Below, one piece after another: positions 1 to 13,099 of a stretch of DNA of 64,000 bases; the stretch's first letter is position 1; each line of letters opens with the position of its first letter. The stretch spans positions 3,741,970 through 3,805,969 of the forward strand of contig NC_067136.1 in the NCBI RefSeq assembly GCF_021347895.1, given 5' to 3'. This DNA comes from Acanthochromis polyacanthus. Taxonomy: Eukaryota; Chordata; Actinopteri; Pomacentridae. A model generated the notes under the pieces. The model searched no databases, was not told where the DNA came from, and was given only the letters and a program-made list of their open reading frames with translations. The position numbers and the translations under genes were made by a program.

Positions 1-1690
1 ATTTCATCTGGCCTGCGGCCTCTGTCATAAAATGCATCACTTGCGGCCCGACAGCATTTGTGACCAGGGTATAAATATACACGTAAAACAATATTTTAGG
101 TTTCACCACAAGATGACAGCATGACCCATTCTGACCATAAGCTGTGTAGAATGGACAGCGGCATTTGTGCATTTGCATTCTTTGGGGAAATCGTTGTAAT
201 GGCTGCTGTACAGTATGCTTCTGACATTTCAAAAATGGCGACTGTTACGTCTGCTGAAAAAACGTGTTGAGAAACATAGAGGTATGAGATCCCCAAATCA
301 GCCGTAAGTGTGAGACTCTGGCAGAATAACAGCTAAATAAGGGAACATTGTGATATTATAACCTGAGATTTATATTCAAATTATGTCATAACCCAATGAA
401 TGTGTTTAAGCTAAGTCAAATACCTATTTTTATAATCTTTGTTTGAAACTGTGTAGAACTCAAAAGAGTAAGTCACTGTAAAAAGTGATGTTTTGATTAT
501 TTTTGGAGGGTTCTCTTTATAATCTTTGTTTAAGAAGTAACCAAGTCAGAACAGCTACTCACTGTGAAAAGTGATGCTTTTGGTTACCAGAGGGAACTGA
601 TGCTTAATGAAATGGAAATGCCTTTAAGAGTTTTGATTACGAAGAAAATGAGATGCTTTAAGAGCTTTAATGTCCATAAGAGACTGGGGTATAAGAAGTC
701 AAGCATGAAGGTGAACTGGGGTCAAGTGTTCACTGTAAAAGTTATTTAAAATAAATTAGAATAAATTAGAAATTGACTTCGGAGATGTTTGTGAGTCTGG
801 ACACATTGTGCAAAAGATTGCGCAATGGGATGCCAGTGACAGTTAGATGCTAATATCTGCTTCTCCATTTCCTGATCAGGGGCCTTCTCTGAGCTGCAGA
901 CTGGAGAGATTGGGGGGTAGGGGATGGGGGGTGAGGATGCGGGGGTTGGGGGGAGTCCAAAATAGATAGTTTTATTTCCTCAAACATGGAGAGGTCTGAT
1001 TGGAGCAAGTCAGGCTCCAAAGCTCTGTACAGAGAGGAGTTTTACCACGCAACTTGGAGGGGTGATTCAACATGATCTGCAAAGGAATAAATGTTCCACT
1101 GGAATAATGGACTAAAGGACTGCTCTTTCTGCACTGTTTGACGATTACAGAACTGGAATCTAAAAATAACACTGACTGAAGGAACATGACTGAACTCTAT
1201 TATCTCCGCAAGGAACGATACCAAAGTGGATTATAACAATTGGACAACAACAACAAAAAGGATACAAGCAGATCCAAATCTGGACTGAAAACCCTCCACT
1301 TGCCCCTGGGTCCGGTGAGCTTGGTCTTCTGCAGGTGAGCAGCCAAATGTGGCCACACCAACTGCTCTCCTCCTCCAAACTACTAAATCTGGGTGATGAT
1401 TACTTTTCTATTGTGAAAGCATAGTTCGACTCATGAGTTGTGTTCGTCAATTGGAAGATTATTAATGTTTATGTTTTAAATCAGTCTTACTGAGTTTTTT
1501 TTGATTATAGGCTATTGCTGTGCCCTTGCCGAAATATGATAATAAAACTTTTATCCTGCAATTGAAGTCAACAGATTGGAAATTCTATTTATCCCTTTCA
1601 CAATAATTAACAATATATATTTTCTCTGGTTGTAAAAAGGCAGATTAATGTGTGTATTACAACTAAAAAGGTTCTACTTTCTCACAGGTT
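1..1690. other. Intergenic, no gene recognised
   Basis: AT-rich sequence with short frames only. A G-rich stretch at about 910-955 (runs of four to six G) could form a quadruplex. Nothing else supported. Confidence 0.5.
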
Positions 1691-1695
1691 ACCTA

Positions 1696-2018
1696 TGTTT
1701 GGGCGCTGAGGGTGAACCCGAGCAGAGAACACACAGAGGAGGCTGAACTGGAACTGAGAACGGATTTATTGTACAATGAATAAACTCAGGATTGGAAGTG
1801 AAGGAAAGCTAAGGAGAGGCGTGAATTCAGTGAACAACCTGAAGGGGAGTGACAGGGACGGGGGTGACTGTACCAGGGACCAGTACTTGGTAGGTGTCTG
1901 GGATGGAGTGGGTCGCCAGTGGAGAGCGGGCAGGAGGTTTCAGTCCCGGGGGGCATTTGGCAAGTTGTTCCAGGGGCTGACTGGCACAGCAGTAGGGTGA
2001 GAGTGTTGGTGATTGACA
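1696..2018 (-). mobile_element. LTR fragment
   Basis: Resembles the left part of the LTR at 14440-15429 (GAGCAGAGAACACACAGAGG ... GGATTTATTGTACAATGAAT) and ends TGACA at 2018, where duplicated lectin-cluster sequence resumes. No matching TSD is visible and the element is much shortened. Confidence 0.45.
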
Positions 2019-3750
2019 GATGAAACAGATGAAGTGACTTCATTCCTCACTGAACCTTTCAATGCTGAGTTGGACTGTCTGAAAGAACCACTCATGGCAG
2101 ATAGGGTGTAAATCAATGTGAATCAAGGACATGAACACCACTGAGCTCGAGTTGACCGAGCACTTCATAAGTGTAGTCATCTAACCTCCAGCCCACCAGC
2201 ATCTTGTCCACACCACCATCCAGTAACCTCTCAGATCCAACCACAACCCCCAGATACTATCTCTGGTGCTGCCTGGGAGTCTTCATTCTGGTGAACCCAC
2301 CTAACCAACCCAACAAAGGATGGCCTGCTCTCAAACCTGGAGGAGACTCCCAGTAATCCCTCATTTAATCCAGCTGTCTGTTGTCCTTCTTAAAGTGGAG
2401 AATCCCCACACAAACCAGTTGCCTGCCTGATCCTGCTCCCCAAGATTCCAAGGAGCCACCTTCTGAAAAGCCTTCCAGGAAGAAACGTGGCTCTTGATGA
2501 CCACATCCGCTCCCCAGCATCATAGAGGTCCCAGTGACCAATCCTGCATCCTGGCCACCTCCGAGAGGGTGAACCTCATCTCACCTGTTCCTACTTCTGC
2601 GGAGGTTGAAGCTATCTCACCTTTTCCCACCTGGACCAGGTTCAAGACCAGGGTACCACAAGAGTCAGATGAAGCTGGCCTGCTTCTGGATTGGGCTCTG
2701 TTTTGTCACTGGCCTGCTTCAGTCCTGCCTGGCCTCCAGAGGGGCTCCATTTCTGTCACTGGCTTCCTGGCAGGTTCCATCTCCATTGCTGCCATCTAGA
2801 GCGGGCCCACCAGAAAATCTTGTCTTCAACCTGCCCTTCAGACTGTCCCCAACAACAGCCATACACTTGAAGGCAGACAGCAGTAACTAGTGGTGGTAAA
2901 GAAAGTGTTCCACATTATGTTGTCTTTCTTCACAAGGTGAATTTAAATAGTTGTCCAATCACAAGACTGAGTGATGCAAAATGTTCCATGGCAGAAAGTG
3001 ATCCAAGTCGAGGCCTTGTAATTCCATCCGTAGAATATCTGTCCATCACCTTCACTAAGTCTCTGATCTCCTCCACCTCGATAGTTTCTGCATGTGGATT
3101 CTCCACAAACCTGTGACAGTTTTGTTTCAAGACAGACTGAATCTATGTCCTTCCTTGACCTGCCAGAGAAACAGGATGGAGTGTTTCCACTCATTACAGG
3201 ATCAGAGATGTTTGTTTTTCCAAGTGGAGCAGTCAGAACACTGCAAGAAAATGTTATGGGATTAGTTCAAATTCAACCTTCACATTTCAAGTTTACACAC
3301 TTGTGGAATTTATTCTTTAACTCACAGAAGATGCCAATTTTGTTCACCTGATCAAACTTATACGACAACATTTGGGGAAATTTAAGAAATTTTACAACAT
3401 AAAGGATTTTTCACAGAATATGTTCTTTGTCTTTTCATAAACCAAAGAGATCATGAGAAAAAAGCTTTCAAACATTCAGTCTTCAAACAAGTCAGATAGT
3501 TAACTGTGAACTACACTTTAATTTTCACACATGAATATTTCATTACTTTTATGATTATTTATTATATTTGACTAAATATTTTCTCTTCATGGCAGAGCTC
3601 ATGTAGCAGCTCAGCTGGTTCAGAAGCAGGTTTAGAAAGAGTTGTGGGTTTAAAGCATGACTGGATATTTAAATAAAGATTCAGATGAAACTGAAAAGTC
3701 ACATTTACATTTTAAAGGATACAACTGGTGATCATTTTTGTTATTGTCAG
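2019..3750. other. Non-coding part of duplication unit A
   Basis: Shared with unit B (18400-19400, 20300-20850) and unit C (40000-40223, 43285-44690). 2621-2900 is a C-rich insertion absent from unit B and resembling 52080-52320. No gene seen. Confidence 0.6.
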
Positions 3751-3755
3751 AAAAC

Positions 3756-4130
3756 TTTATTGAAAACCAAACCAGTATAATGAACAGAAATTGTTATGAT
3801 GATTACAGTTGCAAATAGAGTTTTAACACAAAGAACAGATACAAGTCAGCTACAGATCTGTAGATATTTAAAAACCACACAATGAAGAATATTCACTGGA
3901 CTCTTGTTGCTGAAGTTCAGTGATGTGGAGGCAGATCCAGAGAGACACACTGGAGACTCAGATGACTTAGGTTGTGAGTAATGTTTACTGATATCAGGAG
4001 AAGTGACACCAACAGAGCAGCAGTACATGCAAGCAATGCCAGCATCACTTCTGAGGATTCTCTCTGATCTTTGGCTTTATATTGGAGTTGGGAGAAGGTC
4101 AGATTTAGATTACAGACCGATATGGAGACA
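3756..4130 (-). other. Possible transmembrane terminal exon and poly(A) signal, copy A
   Basis: Conserved block downstream of the lectin stop codon, present in all three units. On the minus strand one frame reads KAKDQRESSEV, then a hydrophobic stretch (LALLACTAALLVSLLLISV), then NITHNLSHLSL before a stop. AATAAA lies at 3761-3756. Several acceptor-like AGs precede it. It may be an alternative last exon giving a membrane-anchored lectin, or just 3' UTR. No ATG starts the frame. Confidence 0.4.
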
Positions 4131-4924
4131 ACTGGTCTGCTGAGTCACATCACAATAGACGATATCTGATCTCCTGCAGTGTCTGTCTGTCTAAAGGCCA
4201 TTATGACCTTAGAAAGGGGAAAGAGTCATTTTTCCTTCACAACTCTCATGACCTCAGAGATTTTCTTACAAAGCTACAATATTAAATCCTAATACATCAC
4301 ACATCACTCTGAAATATCCAACAACATGCTCTATAAATGAATCCAGCTTTACAGGGATACGCTGATGTCTCTGCAGTTCATTACAACATTTTCACATGAG
4401 AAAGTTTTCAGAGTTAAATGTGTAGATTTTCACATGTATGTTGCATAAAATCAGCTGTAAATCTGCCCAACCATTAATTTATCAACACAGCACAAATGAA
4501 AGATATCCTGTAAATACAGTTTACAGTTCATCCTTCTCTTCCTCAAAGATGGTGTTGTCATTCTTCTTGATCCATCTAAGTTTGAACCCTGCTGTGATCC
4601 CTTTCTCTTTCAGCTTCTTCTCCAGCTGAAAAACAAGTTCATGAGCAGAAAGAAAAGATTTTGATTCTTCTTCTTGTTCTTACAGATTTATGTCCTCTTA
4701 AATTTAAATGTTAACATGAAACTATCTCATCTCACACTGACCAGTTTCTGGATGGCCTCCGTCACAGCGGGGTCATTCAGGTCCATTGTGGATTTCAGAA
4801 CCCTCAGCTTGATCCGAAGCTGCTGCTTTTTCTCTGTGGACAAAATGGAAATACAGATTCATGAAAAATAGACTTGAGTGTCAGTGCAGCACAGTCAGTG
4901 TGAGTTTGTTTGAAGACAACTCAC

Positions 4925-5269
4925 CGTAGTGGCACATGAAAGGAAGTTTTTGGTCACACTGATCTTCCATCCACTTTCCAGCATCAGTAGCACCGATCAA
5001 ACTGGTAGCACAGTCTCCAGTGTTATATGGTATGTTTCCAGTCAACCAGTTTTTGAATTCATGCTCTGTGCCATCTGACCAAGAGTACCAGGTTCTTCTG
5101 GACAGACCAACGAAAACACCCATATTTCCCGGTCCAGCCTTCTGGACCAGTGTCATCTCTTCTTCATTCCTGATGGAGGCCAGGTCTGTGTGGAACTTCC
5201 TGCAGTAGCTCTGAGCTTCCTCCCATGTCACCTTCCAGGACTTCTAGACATATCTTGGAGGAGAAGAAG
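4925..5269 (-). pseudogene. Copy A CTLD2 exon with TAG near its start
   Basis: 345-nt exon with intact splice sites. TAG occupies 5246-5244, eight codons into the domain; the remaining 107 codons are open (MTWEEAQ to KLPFMCHY). Same nonsense codon as copy D. Confidence 0.85.
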
Positions 5270-5554
5270 CTGGCAAGAATTTTGAAAGTTCAGTCAGATT
5301 AATTTGCACACAAAAGTAATTTATTCGGACCAACAGTTTTAAATATCCAGTATGCATGAAATCAAATGAAGAAAAGAATCCAATCTTCACATGTGAGTTA
5401 CATCTTTACAAGACAAATGAAACAGTCAAAGCTATCATTCATTTTCTGTTTTGGGGCCTAAACACACACTTGAAGTAATAATTATACCACAGTCTGGAAA
5501 ATGCACTACATGTTACTGGATCACAGAAACCACAAGAAGTAACGTTTTACTCAC

Positions 5555-5938
5555 CATTTGAATTATCATAGCAGAGAAAGGGGTGTTGGTAGGAGCATGG
5601 CAGATCATGCAGTTTACCTTCAAATATAGCACCGCATTGCTTCCACTCATCTCTGCGATCATTTAGTTAACCAGTTTTCCACCAGAGAAAGGGCTGATTG
5701 TTGGTTCCGTAGTAGCCATCATCAGTCATCGACCACGCCCAGCTGCTAGAATTGTCATACAGGCCAATCCATACTTTTCCACTGTAGCCACTGCCAGCAG
5801 CTGCAATCAGTTGAGCCACGTCTTCCATGTTGTCCACAGTAGCCAGGTCAGTGAACTTTTCTCTGCAGTACTGTTGGGCTTCACTCCAGGTCTTTGGTTC
5901 ATCAATGAATTGGTACTGATGAAGGCCTGAACAGAGCC
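5555..5938 (-). pseudogene. Copy A CTLD1 exon with nonsense codon
   Basis: 384-nt exon, same boundaries as in copy B. It encodes [18 protein letters not shown] and a normal CTLD up to FLWWKTG, then TAA. Beyond the stop the frame continues with CTLD-like codons to the donor, so the stop is a point change and not a frameshift. Confidence 0.85.
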
Positions 5939-6135
5939 CTGAAAAAGACACATTTATCATCCTGAACAATGTGACATAATTTTTTAAAACTTTGTTTTTC
6001 TTATTTTTATTACAAACACAGTTAAACATACATAACCTAAACAACAAGGTCAGGGAGTCACAACTTAGATAGGAAAAAAAAGATATACATACTCTCATCC
6101 TCATTTGTCTCCCCATTCCCTCCACACTCACACAG

Positions 6136-6145
6136 TATAAATGTG

Positions 6146-6200
<55 letters not shown>

Positions 6201-7199
6201 GAGTTTATTTCTATAGCACTTTTCATACAAAAAGTAACACAAAGTGCTTAACAAGTTAAAAACAAACAATAAAAAACAATAAAAAGACAATGTCCCAAAT
6301 CCCTCCCCAATCCTGCCCCACATCATACTTCCTATGTACACACAGACACACTTTTATAACAGAAATAATAGTGTCTGTTGGCTGAGAGCAGAAGCACCAG
6401 AAAGAGGAAACACCATCAATGAGAGCCGCCCACACCCGGGGCAGCAGCAGGCCCCAACAGGTCAACTAGCTCCAGGGCCATTAGGCCCAGGCCCTGCCAA
6501 AGCCCCAGATGCAGACGGCTCCCCACTGAGGAAACACTGGAATCTAAAATAGACGTGTTGAAAATAACAGGTAAAACTAAAAATTGAAGAATAAAATAGC
6601 TACTAAAAGATAAAGAATAGTAAAATAGTAAATAAATAGTAAAATAAATACTAAAATAGTGAAATAATAATATAGTAGACAAAATAATAAAACATATAAA
6701 TAAAAGCAAAACCAGGGAATAAACAGTATAAATTAAGGCATTAAGATAAAATAAAAGCATTATGTAAAAGCCAGTTTAAAAAGGTGAGTCTTGAGCCTTC
6801 CTTTAAAAGTCTCTACGTTCTCTACAGCCCTCAGGTCCTCTGGCAGGCTGTTCCACAGGCGAGGGCCGTAATGTTGAAAAGCTGCCTCGCCATGAGTCAC
6901 TGTATTCACCTTGGGAATTGTTAAAAGACCATTAATACATTTAAAAACTATTTGAATAATTTTAAAATCTACCCTGAAGCACACAGGGAGCCAATGCAGT
7001 GATTTTAAAACTGCTGTAATGTGGTCCCGCTTTCTGGTCTTCATCAGGATTCGTGCAGCTGAGTTCTGCAATAATTGGAGGTGAGAGATAGTTTTTTTGG
7101 GAAGACCAGAAAGCAGGGCATTACAGTAGTCCATTCTACTAGAAATAAAAGCATGCATTAACATCTCTGTGTTTGCTAGAGAGAGAATCTCCAAAGCAG
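6136..7199 (-). mobile_element. Rex1/L2-type LINE 3' end with (TCAA)n tail
   Basis: Minus-strand frame 7194-6760 has [36 protein letters not shown] and [13 protein letters not shown]: the end of a CR1/L2/Rex1-group reverse transcriptase, shortened internally. The 3' end carries about 14 TCAA repeats (6137-6199) and the TATAGCACTTTTCATACA tail, as in the fragment at 46910-47094. Confidence 0.82.
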
Positions 7200-10100
7200 G
7201 TGTCTACGTATACACCTGCTTAAGTGGGTTAAAGCTGATAAGAGTTTTTGAAGTTACTGGGCTCAGAAAAGGGTCCATTTTTCCCAATATCCTCCCCCTA
7301 TGTCTTTTTGTAGCCTCAGATTATAAGTAATCTGCTTCATATGATTTAACTGATTCACAATATTTACAAAGGTATCCACAGACGGGCCGTGTTCTTGAAG
7401 CCAGCATCTTGTGATAGCTTTCCTGCTGGCAGCCATGAAGATCTTTGGTAAATATGTGTCCTTCTTGTCGAGATCCCCTGGGGGAAGTCCAAGGTATAGT
7501 GTGGGTAACTATAGACATATCAACCTCAAAGCCAAGTGCTTTGGAGATTGCTTTGGACCCTTCCTCCCAAAATATCTCGATAAGGGGACAAGACCAGAAT
7601 GTATGGGCGTGGTCTCTTTCTCCCACTGTTCTTTTTGTAAATTGCTGAATGTTTACTCAGAGCTGAGATGCCTGAATATATCTTCTTATAATGCTTTTGT
7701 TATTCCTCGATTCATATGCATTCGTAAAAACTCTAGTGAGTGCTGATGGTTCGGTTGAACTGGTTCCTTTTATCTCTTTCCAGAAGTAACTGCGGCGCTG
7801 GAGATACTGGTCGAAATCTTTTCTATCTAGATTATATGTCTGGCATAGATTTTGAAAACTGTTCATCGCCCAATTAGACACAATTTTACACATCGCTGCA
7901 ATGCCAAGCTGAGACCATCACCTGTGTCAGGGCCCTCTCCTCATCCCTCCCCACCTGGCATCCCAAACTAACCCCCTCCCTTATCCTCTATCCTGTTTTC
8001 TCTCCTTGTCTGCTCTTTGGTCTCCCATCCATCCCTATTCCCCTGTTTTCCCTTGCAGGACGGCACCCGAGTAGAGCTCGGCTTCACAGCTGTCTCTACT
8101 CGGGTAATCAATCTCCTCCTCGAGCCCCGGGCAGCTGGAAGAAATTACCCTGATCACTCACCTTGCAATAAATACCGGTTCAGCACTCCACACCCTGCCA
8201 GATTGTTGAACTATACTGCTCAGTCAGTTCACCTTCTAGCCTCCTGAAAATCTGTTGTGAATTTAACGTCGTTACTAACGTTCTCTCTCCTGCCCTCTTC
8301 CAGAACCCGCTGCCCGGGAGCCTCCCTGCCTGGAACCCGAACCCGAACCCCCCAACCCATTCGGCACCAGTCCCCTTCCCATTCGGATTCCCCGTTCTGC
8401 CTGGACCCCCTCCTGAAACACCTTTTTCCTCCCCGGCTGCTGAAGCTGCAGCAGACGCCGTCTGCTCCCTGCCCTCCGGCTCTCCTCCCGGAACATTACC
8501 GGCCAGACACCATCAGCTCCCAGCCTCCCGGAGCCCCCCCCCCCCCCCCCCCCCCAGAACTTCACCGGCAAAAACACCGTCTCCGCCTGACACTGGCAAC
8601 TCCTCAATTCCCCCCGGATCGTCAGAGAACTGCCTCCTGCCTCCTTCACTGAACTCCTAACCCTGAAGTCTGGCCGCCAGGGATCCTCCCCGTCATCCAA
8701 GACGCTCCGGCCCCCGCCCGGACCACAGACCACCGCCGATCCCCGGCTCCAGACCCACCCGGCCACATTCCTCTGCTCTCCGCATTCCCCGTCCCTGCGC
8801 TCTGGTTCCTGCACTCATTCCACATTCATCCTCCCACAATAAATCCTTGCAATTACTCCGGTTCTGGTAGTGGTGCTCTCTGTGTTGGTCCGCCCAGCCT
8901 AGCCCGTGACAACCTGTATCTGGAGTCGTGGAGTGCTGGAGTACAGTTTGGATGAAATGCTGGCCAACTGATTAGTTTGACCTCCCTTTGAATTTGAAAT
9001 TTCTTGATCTATATTTCTTTGCTGATGTCATTAGAATTGATATTGTTGAGTCTTGTTAAGTCTTTTGGGATAAGTACACCTAAGTATTTCATATAAGGGA
9101 AAGATCGATTGAAGTTATCTTTATCAATCATTTCTTGTTTAGGGGTGTAATTAAATAGTAGGGCCTGTGTTTCGTGTGTATTTATGACATAATCAGAATA
9201 TTTCCCATACGTCTGTAGAATGATCATCAGCAGTGGGATGCTGGAATCAGGTTCTCTGACTGTAATCAGCATGTTCTCCATGTACAATGATATTTTACAT
9301 TCATTTTCACCAATACAGATGCCTTCTAAGGCTGATTCTTGCCTAATTGCCTGGACCAGTGGTTCTATAAAGAGACCGAATAGGAGAGAGCTTACCGGAC
9401 AGCCTTGTCTACAGCCACGTTGTATCGCTATAGGGTTAGATGAACTACCACTGATTTTGATTGTTGCCTCGGGGGAAGTGCAAAGTGCCTGAATAGAACG
9501 TATGAAATCCTTGTTAAATCCAAATCTGGACAGAACTGAAGACAAGAAATCACACCCAATTGAGTCAAAAGCCTGTTTGGCATCTTCTTTTTCTTTTTTG
9601 AATTTGGTGAATAGTGTGGAGAGCTCTCCTGATGTTGTCATGGGTCTGCCTGTCTTTTATAAAACCTGTCTGGTCCTCATCGATTAATTGTGGCATCGCT
9701 GCTTCCAATCTTTCAGATAGTATGGAGCCATAGAGCTTCCAGTCAGTGTTCAGTCCAATAATAGCCCTATAACCTGAACAGTCAGTGCTATCTTTACCCT
9801 CCTTTGGGATAACTGATATGAATGCCTCTGTCCAGGATGGGAACGCAGTGCCCTTTTGTAGAGTGTAATTAAAAGAAGGGAAATCAATTTGCTTTTCACT
9901 GATTTATACCACTAAGTTGGGAGTCCATCAGTTCCAGGTGACTTCGTTGCCTAATCATTTTCTTCCACTGTAATTTTGGATGTTAGGATCTACTTTTGTT
10001 CTGTACCTATTGAGGGTAGATCTAATGAATTGAGAAAGTTATCACTTGTGAGTCTGTTGGTGTTATCCACTCATGTATGCAGGGATTTGTAATATTTTTC

Positions 10101-10465
10101 AAAGGCTCCCTGGATACAGGGGAATTGGTTAGTTTTTTGGTGACAGAGTCTGATTTTTAAAATAGTTCTCTCAGCCTGTTGTTTCCAAATTCTCAAGGCG
10201 TTTAATTTAGTAGCCTTTGGGCCTACTTCACAGTACCTCTGCTTCATATACATTATGTTCTTCTGTACTTATTCATTGAGTATTTTATCAATATCTCATC
10301 TGACTGGTTTCATCCTTTGAAGAATTTCCAGGTCTTTATTTCTAGTATGTCTCTAGTCCACATCTCTGAGCTGTTCTTGAAGTTGAAACACTTTCTTGTT
10401 TTAAGTTTCTTAAGAAATGACGTCTTTGCTGTAATGGATCTTCTCAGGACTGCTTTGAACATAAC
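7200..10465 (-). mobile_element. L1/Tx1-like LINE, decayed, with nested solo LTR
   Basis: Minus-strand fragments in order: 10552-10310 (VLRRSITAKTSFLKKL), 10253-10071, 9641-9009 (reverse transcriptase: AFDSIGCDFL, IQRGCRQGCPVSSLLFGLF; the YADD active site reads YMEN), 7893-7657 and 7626-7321 (AHTFWSCPLIEIFW). Frameshifts and the lost catalytic aspartates make it inactive. It sits in intron 2 of lectin copy A; copy B has an uninterrupted intron there. 5975-6135 may be its 3' tail. Confidence 0.8.
7925..8911 (+). mobile_element. Solo LTR (987 bp) inside an L1-like LINE
   Basis: Runs from TGTCAGGGCC to CCCGTGACA with a perfect 5-bp TSD ACCTG (7920-7924 and 8912-8916). Poly(A) signals AATAAA near 8168 and 8840 put it on the plus strand. 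A C-homopolymer lies at about 8536-8555. Same general design as the LTR at 14440-15429. Confidence 0.82.
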
Positions 10466-10529
10466 ATCATTTGTGGCAGTGACTGTGTTCTGTGCTGCAG
10501 CGGCCAAATCATTCACATTAAGGTTCAAG

Positions 10530-11673
10530 CAGTGGCGTGCACAGATAGACATGAGGTGGTGCTAGAGCACCTGCTCCTTGCCTTTAGTATCAAGCAAGTG
10601 CCCTCTGCATCTCAATTTTTTCTATAAAATGAAGCATAAAACACATGCATACATATGACCCATGCCATGTAGTGACACACCCCATCCCATCTCATGACGT
10701 GAACACGAGGAGCAGACACCGTGGCAGCAGCATAGACTGTGTATCAGTGTTTCTCAATTGGAACATTGGCGTACTCGATCATGTCCCCACTTCGGCTCAT
10801 CTACTCCGATTATTTTTCCAGGGGTGTCAGACATTCAGCCCTCGGGCCAAAAACGGCCGACAGATGATCCATTTCAACCCGATTTTGCTAAGGGTAAAAA
10901 ATTACAGAGAATTACAGAGAGGGCATTCAATTTGTAAAACTGTAAATTTTACATAATTTCTAGAACTTGACAAGTTGTTTTCAACATAAAGTAAAATAGT
11001 AGATTGTTCAGCTCCAGATAGCTGTGACTGAATTGTGTCTTTGTAGACACTCTGTGATCTGTCAGTTGTAACGTGTAAATGATAAACTGAGGATTAATAC
11101 TGCTGAAATTGAGGTTTTTCTGAACAAATTTCAATGTGTTCACACTGTTTAGTGAAAAGATGATTCATTAAGTGTGAACATTTTCAGAATGTATTTTTTA
11201 AAATTAAAAACAAAGGGGAAAGAGTTGGAGTTGTGGTGATTTATTGGCTATTATGCTGTGTTTTTACTGCTGGGGCCCACTGAGATCAAATTGGGAAACT
11301 GGGCTTTCTGTGGCCCCTGAATTAAAATGAATTGACCCCCCTGATCTTTACTGTGAAAAACAACAAAATGGACTCAGATAAAATAACACAGCAATCAATT
11401 CATCGACACAACATGACCACGATGACCACCCAACCAGTGTTATTTGGTGAATTGGTACAGCATATGTTCAGTATACGATAACTGAATATTTGTTTGTGTA
11501 GGTTCATTACTAACCTACATTAGGTAGAGGCAACACTTGCTGACTTATTTACAAATTAACAAAAAGAAAAAAGTAGCTTTCTGCCTTGTTGCAGCCTAAT
11601 GTTCTGCACGCTGCACAAAATGCCCTTTTTTCCACTGAGCACTTGCCCCCTAAAATGTCTGCGCATGCCACTG
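10530..11673. mobile_element. hAT non-autonomous element with 8-bp TSD
   Basis: TIRs CAGTGGCGTGCACAGA and the complement of CAGTGGCATGCGCAGA. TSD GGTTCAAG at 10522-10529 and 11674-11681. The matching intron of copy B (near 33367) lacks it. An inner repeat (about 10819-11343) with CAGGGGTGTCAG / TTGACCCCCCTG ends may be a nested hAT MITE without a convincing TSD. Confidence 0.85.
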
Positions 11674-13099
11674 GGTTCAAGGTTTGTTGTTGTGGGTAAA
11701 ATAAGAATGTTAACCTTTGAGATTGGGTTACAATGACTTCTTTGTGAAGGTCAGGACTGTCATGGTCCTGATGTCGACATATGAAATGATGACAAAAATA
11801 TGACATCGAAACAAAAGTGAGACAGATGTGAATCAAACACACCCACAGGTTGGACACCAATGACTGCTGTGGACTGAAAATGGTCGTAAATGAAGCAAAC
11901 GTGTCATATTTACATCATCTACGTTTGACGTTTGCTCTCCTTATTACACCACTTTTTCTGCTCAAATGTTTGAATATTTGAAACAGGTATTCATTCACAT
12001 TGTGTTTTGTAAAATTTTCTTAAATTTGCCTCTATCCTTAGATGTATCTCATGGTTAAAGTTGGTAAAATGATCGGGTTGGTAGGAGACAGATTCTTCAT
12101 CCAACATGTTAGAAATCCAACAGTTGCTTCAAAAGTCAGTGGAAAGAGTGACGTCAAGAACAGACATCAAACATCAGATGTTTTATGAATGGGAATTTGT
12201 TTTGTCACAATGTGTGATTGTAGAAATACAGGTTCACTGTTTTAAAATGTATCAAAAATACAGTCATTTTACAGACTTTTGCAGTCATTTTCACAGTTTT
12301 TTGCAGCTGCTGAAAGTCAAAAATATTCCAGCATTTTTAAACATATTTCTGTGTAGCAGAACCACTTTTACCATGAATCCTACACATGCAGACTGACCTG
12401 ATAAAAGGACGATGCACAGCAAAGCCCCGTTAACACCTGAGGATAAAACACATTCATCAGAACCTGTCAGCACATGCCAGCATTCTGAAGTTACACAAGA
12501 TGTTGTTTGTTTCTTAACTTATCAGAAAAATACTATCTGGGTCTGATCTGTTGTCCTATTGTATGCACTGAAGAGACTAAAATCCATTTTCTTCTGCTTT
12601 TCTTATGTTCTTAAACATATTTCTTACCTGGTCTGCAGGCTGGTGACATCTCCAAACTCTCCACTTCTTCTCTCTTTATCTAAATCTCAGAATTTTAACG
12701 ATTGTCCAGATTACAGCTGCAGTAATGTCTTCATGTTCCCCCTTTCCTCTCTCTTCTCCTTGTCTTGACCTTGCTTCTTCCTCTTAAAACAAATTCTAAT
12801 CCCTTGATTTGCAAAGCAATGAGTATCTCATCTGCTGACAGCAGTAATGAAATCCACCTGCCCCATGTCATGACATCTAGTTATTTATTAAAGAAATAAC
12901 TTCTTATTTACGGATGATGCATGTATGGATTAAAAACAATTTGTCCCTGTTGATGTGTAAAAGTCTTCCCATTCCTCCCACAGAGGACCAAGACATGATT
13001 TATGTTTTGCGTCTCCAACTGCGTCTTCCTGAAGTTTGACATGATATTCGAAAACGAGATGCTACATCTCAAGGGGCTTTCCACTAATAAACTAATAAA

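Larger units (their letters stand above)
4521..12649 (-). pseudogene. Two-domain C-type lectin-like gene, copy A, with in-frame stops
   Basis: Same six-exon plan as copy B: exon 1 at 12649-12628, exon 2 at 12436-12398, CTLD1 at 5938-5555, CTLD2 at 5269-4925, exon 5 at 4833-4742 and exon 6 at 4625-4521, which still ends KDEL. All splice sites are GT-AG. CTLD1 has CAA changed to TAA at the Q of its QPN motif (about 5664-5666). CTLD2 has TAG at 5246-5244 where copy B has TTT (Phe). Either stop would truncate the protein before the KDEL. Intron 2 holds L1-like and Rex1-like LINEs, a solo LTR and a hAT element. A transcript starting inside CTLD2 (MTWEEAQ) is conceivable but would lack a signal peptide. 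Probable pseudogene. Confidence 0.8.

Noticed and set aside
4881..5231. Copy A CTLD2 as a separate intracellular single-domain protein starting MTWEEAQ
   Set aside because: It would begin mid-domain, lack a signal peptide and disulfide-forming environment; the TAG is more simply a disabling mutation.
5667..6149. 160-codon frame starting MTHLYCVSVEG
   Set aside because: The first half is intron or LINE sequence read through into the CTLD1 exon; the splice acceptor at 5939 defines the true exon start.
8257..8814. Proline- or glycine-rich frames on both strands
   Set aside because: Inside a solo LTR with a C-homopolymer; no domain.
10811..11351. Nested hAT MITE with CAGGGG ends
   Set aside because: Not listed separately because the flanking 8-mers (TATTTTTC, ATCTTTAC) do not match.
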